DNA of 12,330 bases from Kalaharituber pfeilii (GCA_015179045.1 WHUZ01000318.1:1-12330); one strand, 5' to 3'. Positions 1-6,962 are shown, counted from the stretch's first letter. Numbers and translations: made by a program. The notes: a model not told the origin generated them from the letters alone.

Positions 1-102
1 ATAAATATAAATAGAAAGAGAGAGCCGCGCTCATTTTAAAGGAAGGTAGGGTTCTACCTTCCGTTGCGCGGCGTGCTAAAGCGTGTTAGTAAACCAGCCC
101 CC

Positions 103-135
103 TAACTTGTGTATAACTTGTGTATAACTTGTGTG
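103..135. repeat. 11-bp tandem repeat, three copies, arm 1
   Basis: The unit TAACTTGTGTA occurs three times head to tail at 103-113, 114-124 and 125-135, the last ending in G instead of A. It lies just inside the point (about base 97) where arm 1 stops matching the third copy at 6399-6496. A C-run precedes it and a G-run follows it. Confidence 0.85.
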
Positions 136-1023
136 AGGGGGGTAGAGAGTTAAAGTCAACGGTTGGTAAGGCTGGCTCCGTCTTTACTCATAATCGGTTG
201 TTGTTTTTTAATAAATTTTTCATTTTTTTTTTCATCTTTCTACTTACTTATATAGATTAGGCATTTTTTTTGATTTCGTTTTACAGATTATAATACATTG
301 TAGATTGAACGCATTCTCTCTCTCTATTTATGCGCAGAGCCAAGTGTTTTACTTGGCCTCCGGCCATAGCAGTTAGAAGCACTTCTTCCCTCAGAAAGAG
401 CACCCCCCCTTTTATATTCATGTATATATTTTACGCTATATTACCTTATTTGTAGGGTCGAATTATTTAAGATTTAGCTCGTGTAGAAGACTCCCCTTAG
501 TTACCTTCATTAGTGGTATACCTCTTGGTAGACAACTTTTTATTTGGGTTGTCTATTAAGCCAGCTAGCCATTGATTCAATGTAATTCAGATTGAGTATA
601 AGAGGATAACGAACGTATAGTCACTGAGGATCCTACTCGACTATGTCTTTGGTTTCCTGCTGATTGCCCACATCTTTTAGATTTTAACCGCAAGCGCTGG
701 GGCGCCCCTTCCCCGAAGTGGGATGTTCTTCGCTTAGGAGAAGAAACAGTTACTGCCCCACTTACGCATGCTATATATATTACTATATAGTAAAATTAAA
801 AGTAAAATATTCATAAAATATCTTACCTAAAATTCCTAAAGTACTCAAAAATGAATAATCGGGGTTCCAGCTTATAGTTCGTTGCATTATGAAGATTGCT
901 CCGCATAAGGGCCAAAGTTGACCGAAGAAACCCATTTCTCCAAATCTAACTTAAAGTTATAACACTTTCTCGTATTAGACTCAGGTACTACTATATTAAT
1001 GTATTAATAATTGACTTAGGGAA

Positions 1024-1122
1024 GGGCTAAGTGCTTTTCTTTTCTTAGAAGCCGCAGTCGCGCGTAGCGCGACTTAGCCCTGTCCCCTCCGAATTCCTTT
1101 TTTTAAAAGGAATACGGAGGGG
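1024..1122. repeat. Two adjacent hairpins in arm 1
   Basis: GGGCTAAG (1024-1031) pairs with CTTAGCCC (1073-1080), enclosing a perfect GC hairpin GTCGCGC-GTA-GCGCGAC at 1057-1073. Directly after it, CCCCTCCG near 1084 pairs with CGGAGGGG ending at 1122 through an AT-rich inner stem. The pair is mirrored in arm 2 near 3340-3440. The second hairpin ends in a C-run and a G-run, like the elements at 5150-11430. Confidence 0.7.
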
Positions 1123-1189
1123 GAGGCTCCTTGCTTTCCTTTTTATTATTAATAATAATTAATTACATTAATTAATATTAATATAAAAA

Positions 1190-1420
1190 GTGAGCGAAGA
1201 ATCATGAAAGACAAAAGGGAGCTTGCAACCCCATGTTAATACTATTCGATAGTAGGCTTGTGCCCATCCTTCGCTGAGGCAGACCCTGAGCGCAGGATGG
1301 TGGAGAAACCGACTGTACATTAAGCAGCATTTCAGCCACCCACCAGTGAACCAGTCTGTAGCGATTGCTTTGACAACCGACGGTCTTTAATTGAGAAAAT
1401 CATTAACCGTAACACTAGTG
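1190..1420. other. Unidentified folded non-coding segment in arm 1
   Basis: This is a mixed-composition stretch without an open frame. It contains the hairpin TACTAT-TCG-ATAGTA at 1240-1254 and a longer stem-loop at 1264-1300, where CCATCCT pairs with AGGATGG and CGCT with AGCG. It is mirrored in arm 2 near 3040-3270. The base composition is richer in GC than its surroundings, as for a structural RNA or an intron core, but I could not match it to rRNA, RNase P RNA, a tRNA, or group I or group II cores. Confidence 0.3.
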
Positions 1421-1880
1421 TAGCTAAGTAATTAATATTAATTACCCATTACTTAATTAAGTAATGCTTATCCTAACTAACTTTTCCTTCCAGTCACAAA
1501 TTTAATTGCGAAAGGGTTAATAGGATATGATATTTTATCATAAACCTAAGAGTTGCAAGCAGAAATGGATAAGAACTAGGGTTATGGTATTCATGTATTC
1601 GTTATTGCAGGTCTTTAAAAGAAAGCCTAAGCTCTAACACTTGCCTGAATAACTCCATAACTTATCTTATTTATACGTTAAACCACACCCTTTGTTCCCA
1701 AAATGATTTATTTTTCTCTCTTGCTGCTGGCTGAAGAGCCTAAGCAATCGTCACGAGGCATACTACTCTAAAAAATATTTAAATAAATATATATTTATTT
1801 AAAAAGTGCGCATTAATGAGAAGTTCTCCTCTGGAGAGCGTACTCATGTACCTATGCCTCAGGAGCCAACCTACCTTTTT

Positions 1881-2112
1881 TATTTATTGGATTTATTTAT
1901 CATAGACGCTTTTTCTTTTAAAACTACTCTAAGTTCAGGATCTAAATGTTCTTTATTTTGTAGTCTAGTGTAAAGTTGTTTCCATAGTGCATAACTTACA
2001 GCTTTTTTAGAATATAAATTAAACTGATCGAAATAGATCTCTTGCCGAAGGTCGATTTTAATAGTTTTACCCCAAAGAAGTTACCCTAAATACATTAAGT
2101 ATGACCGAACAG
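1881..2112 (-). pseudogene. Arm 1 copy of the short ORF, with a different upstream sequence
   Basis: This is the mirror copy of the ORF at 2321-2582, with its stop at 1881-1883 on the minus strand. The shared part ends at the inner edge of the arm. Upstream of that edge the frame runs into spacer sequence unrelated to the other copy's first ten codons, and there is no in-frame ATG before a stop. The copy therefore shares the C-terminal part but not the N-terminus, and it has the same one-base frame break at the GGGG run. It is probably a truncated duplicate if the protein is real at all. Confidence 0.35.
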
Positions 2113-2349
2113 CCATAAAAGCCTAAAACCCAGGGTTTTACGACTAATTTTTTTGTTGCAAGGCTTTTATTTAAAAAACTATTTGCATAGAGCGCCAAAA
2201 ATTTTTTTTTATTTTTAATACTTTTAAATAATACTCTAGTGGCGCGAACTTCATTGCGCCACTACAAGGCTGCATAGGACTATGTCCTAGCCCAAGAAAT
2301 ACAACAAAGAGGGTAGAAACATGTTTACTAAAGTGAAATATGCTAAAGC
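2113..2349. other. Spacer between the giant arms, with three hairpins
   Basis: This unique 237 bp separates the two arms. It contains three separate stem-loops. ATAAAAGCCT (2115-2124) pairs with AGGCTTTTAT (2161-2170) around an inner TAAAACCC-A-GGGTTTTA (2124-2140). TAGTGGCGC (2237-2245) pairs with GCGCCACTA (2256-2264). TAGGAC-TAT-GTCCTA lies at 2275-2289. An AT-rich stretch with A and T runs lies between the first and second. The centre of a large inverted repeat with local hairpins could be a recombination centre or a replication origin; that role is inference only. The start of a short ORF lies at 2321. Confidence 0.75.
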
Positions 2350-2582
2350 CTGTTCGGTCATACTTAATGTATTTAGGGTAACTTCTTTGGGGTAAAACTA
2401 TTAAAATCGACCTTCGGCAAGAGATCTATTTCGATCAGTTTAATTTATATTCTAAAAAAGCTGTAAGTTATGCACTATGGAAACAACTTTACACTAGACT
2501 ACAAAATAAAGAACATTTAGATCCTGAACTTAGAGTAGTTTTAAAAGAAAAAGCGTCTATGATAAATAAATCCAATAAATAA
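2321..2582 (+). pseudogene. Uncharacterised short ORF with one frameshift
   Basis: From ATG 2321 the frame reads MFTKVKYAKACSV and continues to a TAA at 2393, just after the run GGGG. One base fewer in that run would join it to the open frame that continues to the TAA at 2580-2582, about 86 residues in total. The second part is rich in K, L and aromatic residues and ends in ASMINKSNK. I do not recognise the family. The first 29 bases lie in the spacer and the remainder in arm 2. The frame break lies in a homopolymer and is present in both arms, so either it is real or the same error was made twice. Coding status is uncertain. Confidence 0.4.
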
Positions 2583-3455
2583 AAAAGGTAGGTTGGCTCC
2601 TGAGGCATAGGTACATGAGTACGCTCTCCAGAGGAGAACTTCTCATTAATGCGCACTTTTTAAATAAATATATATTTATTTAAATATTTTAGAGTAGTAT
2701 GCCTCGTGACGATTGCTTAGGCTCTTCAGCCAGCAGCAAGAGAGAAAAATAAATCATTTTGGGAACAAAGGGTGTGGTTTAACGTATAAATAAGATAAGT
2801 TATGGAGTTATTCAGGCAAGTGTTAGAGCTTAGGCTTTCTTTTAAAGACCTGCAATAACGAATACATGAATACCATAACCCTAGTTCTTATCCATTTCTG
2901 CTTGCAACTCTTAGGTTTATGATAAAATATCATATCCTATTAACCCTTTCGCAATTAAATTTGTGACTGGAAGGAAAAGTTAGTTAGGATAAGCATTACT
3001 TAATTAAGTAATGGGTAATTAATATTAATTACTTAGCTACACTAGTGTTACGGTTAATGATTTTCTCAATTAAAGACCGTCGGTTGTCAAAGCAATCGCT
3101 ACAGACTGGTTCACTGGTGGGTGGCTGAAATGCTGCTTAATGTACAGTCGGTTTCTCCACCATCCTGCGCTCAGGGTCTGCCTCAGCGAAGGATGGGCAC
3201 AAGCCTACTATCGAATAGTATTAACATGGGGTTGCAAGCTCCTTTTGTCTTTCATGATTCTTCGCTCACTTTTTATATTAATATTAATTAATGTAATTAA
3301 TTATTATTAATAATAAAAAGGAAAGCAAGGAGCCTCCCCCTCCGTATTCCTTTTAAAAAAAGGAATTCGGAGGGGACAGGGCTAAGTCGCGCTACGCGCG
3401 ACTGCGGCTTCTAAGAAAAGAAAAGCACTTAGCCCTTCCCTAAGTCAATTATTAA

Positions 3456-3662
3456 TACATTAATATAGTAGTACCTGAGTCTAATACGAGAAAGTGTTAT
3501 AACTTTAAGTTAGATTTGGAGAAATGGTTCTTCGGTCAACTTTGGCCCTTATGCGGAGCAATCTTCATAATGCAACGAACTATAAGCTGGAACCCCGATT
3601 ATTCATTTTTGAGTACTTTAGGAATTTTAGGTAAGATATTTTATGAATATTTTTACTTTTAA
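3456..3662 (+). CDS. Uncharacterised 68-codon open frame in arm 2
   Basis: This frame is open from just after a TAA at 3453 to the TAA at 3660-3662. There is no ATG near its beginning, so it is probably a fragment or uses another start. The translation has a protein-like composition, including DLEKWFFGQLWPLCG followed by a hydrophobic stretch, and ends in GKIFYEYFYF. I recognise no family. In arm 1 the equivalent position (927-933) has two extra bases, which throws the mirror copy out of frame. This could be a degenerate intronic or plasmid-derived reading frame, or chance. Confidence 0.3.
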   Translation, partial: YINIVVPESNTRKCYNFKLDLEKWFFGQLWPLCGAIFIMQRTISWNPDYSFLSTLGILGKIFYEYFYF

Positions 3663-4322
3663 TTTTACTATATAGTAATATATATAGCATGCGTAAGTGG
3701 GGCAGTAACTGTTTCTTCTCCTAAGCGAAGAACATCCCACTTCGGGAAGGGGGCGCCCAGCGCTTGCGGTTAAAATCTAAAAGATGTGGGCAATCAGCAG
3801 GAAACCAAAGACATAGTCGAGTAGGATCCTCAGTGACTATACGTTCGTTATCCTCTTATACTCAATCTGAATTACATTGAATCAATGGCTAGCTGGCTTA
3901 ATAGACAACCCAAATAAAAAGTTGTCTACCAAGAGGTATACCACTAATGAAGGTAACTAAGGGGAGTCTTCTACACGAGCTAAATCTTAAATAATTCGAC
4001 CCTACAAATAAGGTAATATAGCGTAAAATATATACATGAATATAAAAGGGGGGGTGCTCTTTCTGAGGGAAGAAGTGCTTCTAACTGCTATGGCCGGAGG
4101 CCAAGTAAAACACTTGGCTCTGCGCATAAATAGAGAGAGAGAATGCGTTCAATCTACAATGTATTATAATCTGTAAAACGAAATCAAAAAAAATGCCTAA
4201 TCTATATAAGTAAGTAGAAAGATGAAAAAAAAAATGAAAAATTTATTAAAAAACAACAACCGATTATGAGTAAAGACGGAGCCAGCCTTACCAACCGTTG
4301 ACTTTAACTCTCTACCCCCCTC

Positions 4323-4355
4323 TACACAAGTTATACACAAGTTATACACAAGTTA
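4323..4355. repeat. 11-bp tandem repeat, three copies, arm 2
   Basis: This is the inverted counterpart of 103-135, with unit TACACAAGTTA in three perfect copies. It is absent from the related copy near 6496, where the sequence diverges immediately after AGCCCC, so the tandem block belongs to the giant repeat and not to the shorter end-repeat. Confidence 0.85.
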
Positions 4356-4356
4356 G

Positions 4357-4635
4357 GGGGCTGGTTTACTAACACGCTTTAGCACGCCGCGCAACGGAAG
4401 GTAGAACCCTACCTTCCTTTAAAATGAGCGCGGCTCTCTCTTTCTATTTATATTTATTTAATATTTTATTTATTTAAAAAATATTATGAAGCCCTCCGGG
4501 CGACCCGCAGAATTATATATTTTAAATAAATAATAATATAAAAATATAATTATAAATATAAAAATTGGGAAAGCAACCCCCTTTTTAAAGGGGGTGGCTT
4601 TGCTTGCTATAGCGATCGGCAACTTGTTAGGGGGG
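4357..4635. repeat. End-repeat B, outward extension of arm 2
   Basis: This stretch recurs in inverted orientation at 6139-6496. It includes the sequences CCCTCCGGGCGACCCGC (about 4491-4507) and GCTATAGCGATCGGC, both found reverse-complemented in the other copy. The part up to 4457 is shared with both arms of the giant repeat; the part from 4458 is shared only with 6139-6398 inside this window. It ends in GTTAGGGGGG at 4635, where the copies diverge. The 4575-4600 hairpin (C-run, T-run, A-run, G-run) is replaced in the other copy by a long A/T microsatellite. Confidence 0.9.
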
Positions 4636-4712
4636 CGTGGAAATCAGTACTCTCGCTCTTTAGGGGTAATCGCCCAGGCTTCTGCGATTATTTGGAACCT
4701 TATAGACAATCA

Positions 4713-4937
4713 ATGCGCGAGACTGAAGTAAGAGCACAAGGACTTGCAGGACGATCCCGTGTGTACCGTATGCTAGGTATAGTATTATTGGCACTCATAA
4801 TCAACGGACTCAGCATATCAGTTATTTGAACATTATGACAGGGGGCGTCAGAACCAATTAGCATTTTACTGGTCAATTTTGCAGATTTACTTAACTTACA
4901 TTGTGTTTGCTTTTCGAATACTTTTATCTCGTATCCT
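4713..4937 (+). CDS. Unidentified in-frame region upstream of the GIY-YIG domain (possible exon)
   Basis: An open frame runs without interruption from the edge of repeat B (about 4636) to 5273 if TGA is read as tryptophan; the TGAs fall at 4827 and 4836 and give the segment VIWTLWQG. The first ATG is at 4713 (MRETEVRAQGLAGRS). A hydrophobic stretch, MLGIVLLALIINGLSISV, at about 4770-4823 looks like one membrane helix. Fungal intronic endonucleases are often translated in frame from the upstream exon, so this may be the end of a host exon plus the start of an intron. I cannot match it to cox, cob, nad or atp genes. The 5' side is cut by repeat B, so the gene is probably truncated. No intron boundary could be placed. 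Confidence 0.5.
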
Positions 4938-5149
4938 GTGCTAGTATCTTCGGATTCATGTAGCCAGTCCAGTGGCCACCAGTGGCCTGTTAAGGTTTAT
5001 GGTAATGCGAAAAGGGATAAGTTAAATATTATGAAAGAAAATAAACATCTTGGAGGAATTTACATGTGGACTAACCTGAAGGATGGTAAAAGATATATAG
5101 GTAGTTCTATTGATATTTCTAGAAGGATGAGAAATTATTTTTCCTCACA
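4938..5149 (+). pseudogene. GIY-YIG homing endonuclease, N-terminal half of the catalytic domain (fragment 1)
   Basis: The motif GGIYMWTNLKDGKRYIGSS (GGIY at 5052-5063, YIG at 5094-5102) is the classic start of a GIY-YIG nuclease domain. It is followed by IDISRRMRNYFS, where the first arginine of SRRM fits the family's catalytic arginine. The domain stops at about 5148, roughly one third through, where palindromic DNA begins (GC hairpin at 5177-5224). The missing rest of the domain, with its glutamate, occurs at 10424-10570. The family cuts DNA at intron-insertion sites to spread group I introns. GTG 4938 is one possible start, but the frame is open upstream and there is no reason to prefer it. 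As it stands no active enzyme can come from this piece. Confidence 0.8.
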
Positions 5150-5176
5150 AGTGCGGCCTGCGCCTCCTCTTTTTAT

Positions 5177-5224
5177 CAGTGAAGGGGGGGCGCAGGCTAA
5201 AGCCTGCGTCCCCCCTTTTCACTG
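5177..5224. repeat. GC-rich hairpin at the left edge of the inserted block
   Basis: CAGTGAA plus a G-run plus CGCAGGCT pairs with AGCCTGCG plus a C-run plus TTCACTG. The hairpin directly follows the break in the GIY-YIG domain. The preceding TTATCAGTGAAG is one copy of the recurrent motif also read as CTTCACTGATAA elsewhere. Confidence 0.8.
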
Positions 5225-5325
5225 TTTTTTATTTATATATATTATATATTATATAATATATTTATATACATAGTCTATAATATATTATATATATATAATT
5301 TATATAATATAAAAAAGAAAGCATA
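5225..5325. repeat. AT-rich imperfect palindrome
   Basis: This stretch is almost pure A and T and folds back on itself around ACATAGTCTATAAT. It contains no gene. Similar AT-only palindromes lie at 6754-6806, 6963-7075, 8520-8600 and 9672-9790. Confidence 0.6.
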
Positions 5326-5336
5326 AAGAAAAGCGC

Positions 5337-5465
5337 CCCCTCCCCCCACGATTCCCCCCCTACTTACAGATATGGGCTCCCCCCTTCCCTCTAACTACCC
5401 CCCAACCGCAGGTTGGGGGGGAGCCCATATCTGTAAGTAGGGGGGTTGGGGGGGTGGGGGTACAC
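5337..5465. repeat. C-run/G-run palindromic element with a 30-bp stem
   Basis: CCCCCCTACTTACAGATATG (from about 5355) is answered by CATATCTGTAAGTAGGGGGG ending at 5445. Nested inside, CCCCCCAACC-GCAG-GTTGGGGGG (5396-5420) forms an alternative hairpin. The 5' side begins with C-runs and the 3' side ends with G-runs (to about 5490), the format seen in the elements that split the NUMOD repeats. The G-rich side could form G-quadruplexes. Confidence 0.8.
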
Positions 5466-5548
5466 AATGAGTGAGGGGGGGAGGGACGGGGGGGACTAAG
5501 GCAATATTATTTACATTATATATATAATAATATGTAGTGGCCCCTAGG

Positions 5549-5651
5549 CAGCGTTGCCTCCCACTAATTTATTACTTTAGCACGCCGCGCACATATATTA
5601 ATATATGTGCGCGGCTGAGCAGGCCGCGGGCGCTGCGCGCCCGCGGCTTTT
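5549..5651. repeat. Inverted repeat C, left copy
   Basis: This stretch matches the reverse complement of 10208-10310 with few mismatches. It contains the perfect palindromes CCGCGCACATATA-TTAA-TATATGTGCGCGG (5586-5615) and GCCGCGGGCG-CTGCG-CGCCCGCGGC (about 5622-5646), plus the single-copy-looking lead CCTCCCACTAATTTATTAC. The two copies sit near the two ends of the 5.2-kb block that separates the halves of the GIY-YIG domain. Confidence 0.85.
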
Positions 5652-5678
5652 TATATATATATTTATATAAAGGAGAGC

Positions 5679-5726
5679 CCCGCATCGCCAAAAATTTGGC
5701 GAAGCGCGCGGGGCGTGCGAAAGCCC
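5679..5726. repeat. Inverted repeat D, left copy
   Basis: GCATCGCCAAAAATTTGGCG and the following AAGCGCGCGGGG and GTGCGAAAGCCC recur reverse-complemented at 9353-9399. The inner CGCCAAAAATTTGGCG is itself a near-perfect palindrome. Here C and D are adjacent; in the right copies they are about 810 bp apart. Confidence 0.8.
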
Positions 5727-5728
5727 CA

Positions 5729-5832
5729 CACCCCCCTCAACAAATATATTATTAAATTTTATTTATTTTTTTAAATAAAAATAAATAAAATTTAATAAAA
5801 TATTTGTGGGGGGGGGAGGGGGGGTGGGGGTC
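5729..5832. repeat. Composite palindrome: C-run, AT core, G-run
   Basis: A C-rich left flank pairs with a G-rich right flank around an AT-only hairpin that begins AACAAATATATTATTAAA and ends TTTAATAAAATATTTGTG. A second copy of the same design and core is at 7140-7267. Confidence 0.8.
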
Positions 5833-5848
5833 CTCCGGATGTGATAAA

Positions 5849-5877
5849 GCCCCCACCTAGCAAGCTTAGGTGGGGGC
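5849..5877. repeat. Perfect GC hairpin flanked by GATAAAG
   Basis: GCCCCCACCTA pairs with TAGGTGGGGGC around GCAAGC. It is preceded by GTGATAAAGC and followed by ATGATAAAGC, two copies of the recurrent GATAAAG motif. Confidence 0.75.
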
Positions 5878-5925
5878 ATGATAAAGCGGGGAGAAACTTT
5901 CCATACTCCGTAGGATGCGTGTCTT

Positions 5926-5960
5926 ATTTTTATTAATTAATGATATTAATTAATAAAAAT
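5926..5960. repeat. AT hairpin, core family TTAATTAATGATATTAATTAA, copy 1
   Basis: ATTTTTATTAATTAA pairs with TTAATTAATAAAAAT around TGATA. The same core recurs at 9884-9935 with different outer arms. Confidence 0.8.
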
Positions 5961-6138
5961 GATGCAGAGCACGCAAAAAAAAGATTACTTTCAGCGCCCC
6001 CCCTAAAAAATAAAAAAAATTAATGAAATTTAATTTTTTTTATGAAGCAAAGCTCGCGAGTCCCTGTGGCCTCCCCCCGAATAAAAATAAAGATTTATTT
6101 TTATTTTTTAGGCGCCTGCCAAACCCCGACCCCCCAAT
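5961..6138. other. Gene-free stretch between hairpins and repeat B'
   Basis: This stretch is AT-rich sequence with short C-runs. AAATAAAGATTTATTTTTA near 6081-6099 forms a hairpin, and GGCGCCTGCCAAACCCCGAC at 6111-6130 is answered by the near complement in 10880-10900. I see no coding evidence. Confidence 0.5.
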
Positions 6139-6496
6139 CCCCCCTAACAAGTTGCCGATCGCTATAGCAAGCAAAGCCACCCCCTCCCCCCCCTTTTTTT
6201 TTTAAAAAAAAAAAATAAAATAAAATAAAAATAAAAATAAAATAAAAATAAAAATAAAAAAAAGAAAAAAAGGTGGTTGCTTTCCAATTTTTATATTTAT
6301 AATTATATTTTTATAGTTATTATTATTTTAAAATATATAATTCTGCGGGTCGCCCGGAGGGCTTCATAATATTTTTTAAATAAATAAAATATTAAATAAA
6401 TATAAATAGAAAGAGAGAGCCGCGCTCATTTTAAAGGAAGGTAGGGTTCTACCTTCCGTTGCGCGGCGTGCTAAAGCGTGTTAGTAAACCAGCCCC
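6139..6496. repeat. End-repeat B', inverted copy of 4357-4635
   Basis: This is the reverse complement of 4357-4635, with a larger interior. Bases 6399-6496 are also a direct copy of 1-97, making three copies of that end in the window. The extra length is a low-complexity run at about 6190-6262: a T-run, an A-run and many copies of AAAAT or TAAAA. The match ends at AGCCCC (6496), before the 11-bp tandem repeat found in the giant arms. Confidence 0.9.
6190..6262. repeat. A/T microsatellite inside repeat B'
   Basis: A T-run, an A-run and then about ten imperfect units of AAAAT, AAATA or similar. The sister copy at 4575-4600 has only a short C/T/A/G hairpin here, so the microsatellite expanded in this copy or collapsed in the other. 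Confidence 0.8.
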
Positions 6497-6512
6497 AACA
6501 CACATTCAAGTG

Positions 6513-6660
6513 GTCTTGGGGGGGGTCCCCCCCAACCTCTCCTCTCACTTCTTTAATAAAGGGCTAACCACAGGGGTGGTTACACCACTCACTCGAAGAG
6601 TGAGTGGTGGGGGGGGTCCCACCACTCACTCGAAGAGTGAGTGGTGGGGGGTAGGGGCAG
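6513..6660. repeat. Tandem pair of identical 25-bp palindromes in a G/C-run element
   Basis: ACCACTCACTC-GAA-GAGTGAGTGGT occurs perfectly at 6584-6608 and again at 6621-6645, separated by a G-run and TCCC. The element starts with GGGGGGTCCCCCC near 6520. I see no gene here; the frames that cross it read through the repeats. Confidence 0.85.
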
Positions 6661-6753
6661 AGGCCAAAAAATAAAATTTTATTAAATTTTATTTTTTTAG
6701 CGTCACGCTATTAGCGAGATGCAAAGCACGCGTCCCAAAGGGATGCCCCCCTC

Positions 6754-6806
6754 TTTTGATTTTATTATATATATAATTAATAATTATTATATAATATAAA
6801 TCAAAA
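6754..6806. repeat. AT-rich hairpin
   Basis: TTTTGATTTTATTATATA pairs with the AT run ending in TAAATCAAAA around AATTAATAATT. A C-run precedes it and CACCCC follows it. Confidence 0.75.
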
Positions 6807-6879
6807 TTCACCCCATATTTCTATATAATATATATTATTAATTATATATGTAATAGGGGGGTTGGCTAGCGAAGCGTAG

Positions 6880-6922
6880 TACTTTTTCTATTTATATATT
6901 TATATATTATATAGAAAAAGTA
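6880..6922. repeat. AT-rich hairpin
   Basis: TACTTTTTCTATTTATATA pairs with TATATAGAAAAAGTA. GC-rich bits GCTAGCGAAGCG (6866-6877) and GCTAGCGGGGACGCTTCGC (6958-6976) lie on either side and are partly complementary to each other. Confidence 0.75.
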
Positions 6923-6962
6923 ATGAAGGGGGGCTATGCATCTCCGCGAGAATTTAAGCTAG

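Larger units (their letters stand above)
1..2112. repeat. Arm 1 of a giant inverted repeat (about 2.1 kb)
   Basis: Read as reverse complement, this stretch matches 2350-4457 almost base for base. The inner edge is sharp: GACCGAACAG ends at 2112 and its complement begins at 2350, after which the sequences diverge. The match runs to the window's first base, so the true outer edge may lie further left. Length differences seen by eye are at about 132-140 (TGTGAGG here, TGTAGAGG in the other arm read the same way), 697-715 (G and C runs), 806-812 (an A run), 927-933 (AAACCC against AACC) and 1770-1776 (an A run). The arm is mostly non-coding, with short hairpins at 530-554, 616-644, 1024-1080, 1084-1122, 1240-1254 and 1264-1300. 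I recognise no rRNA, tRNA or known protein in it. Confidence 0.95.
2350..4457. repeat. Arm 2 of a giant inverted repeat (about 2.1 kb)
   Basis: This is the inverted partner of 1-2112, and 4457 pairs with base 1. Unlike arm 1, its continuation is visible: 4357-4635 belongs to another repeat that recurs inverted at 6139-6496. Arm 2 contains most of a short open frame that begins in the spacer (2321-2582) and a second open frame at 3456-3662. The rest (2583-3455 and 3663-4322) holds hairpins and AT-rich sequence with no gene I can support. The near identity of the arms means recent duplication, active copy correction by recombination, or a fold-back artefact of sequencing; the sequence alone does not decide. 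Confidence 0.95.

Noticed and set aside
299..313. GATTGAACGC, resembling the start of small-subunit rRNA
   Set aside because: No other rRNA landmark (530 loop, 1400 region, 3' end) follows at any expected distance in either arm.
3095..3160. Possible group II domain V
   Set aside because: The catalytic AGC triad and the 34-nt fold could not be placed; only loose similarity.
3785..3850. AATCAGCAGG ... AAGACATAGTC ... GACTATACG, resembling group I intron core elements
   Set aside because: The order of the pieces does not fit P-Q-R-S on either strand, and the last two simply form a local hairpin.
1..4457. Integrated linear mitochondrial plasmid with terminal inverted repeats
   Set aside because: Such plasmids carry a family B DNA polymerase or phage-type RNA polymerase gene between the repeats; the spacer is only 237 bp and neither gene is seen.
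5537..5755. Open frame of 72 codons
   Set aside because: It reads straight through the palindromes of repeats C and D; no protein-like motif, and its inverted copy gives a different frame at 10194-10406.
6023..6205. Open frame of 60 codons
   Set aside because: Low-complexity K, F and P from A-runs and C-runs in repeat B'.
6459..6674. Open frame of 71 codons
   Set aside because: Crosses the tandem palindromes and a G-run; the beginning is the repeat shared with 1-97.
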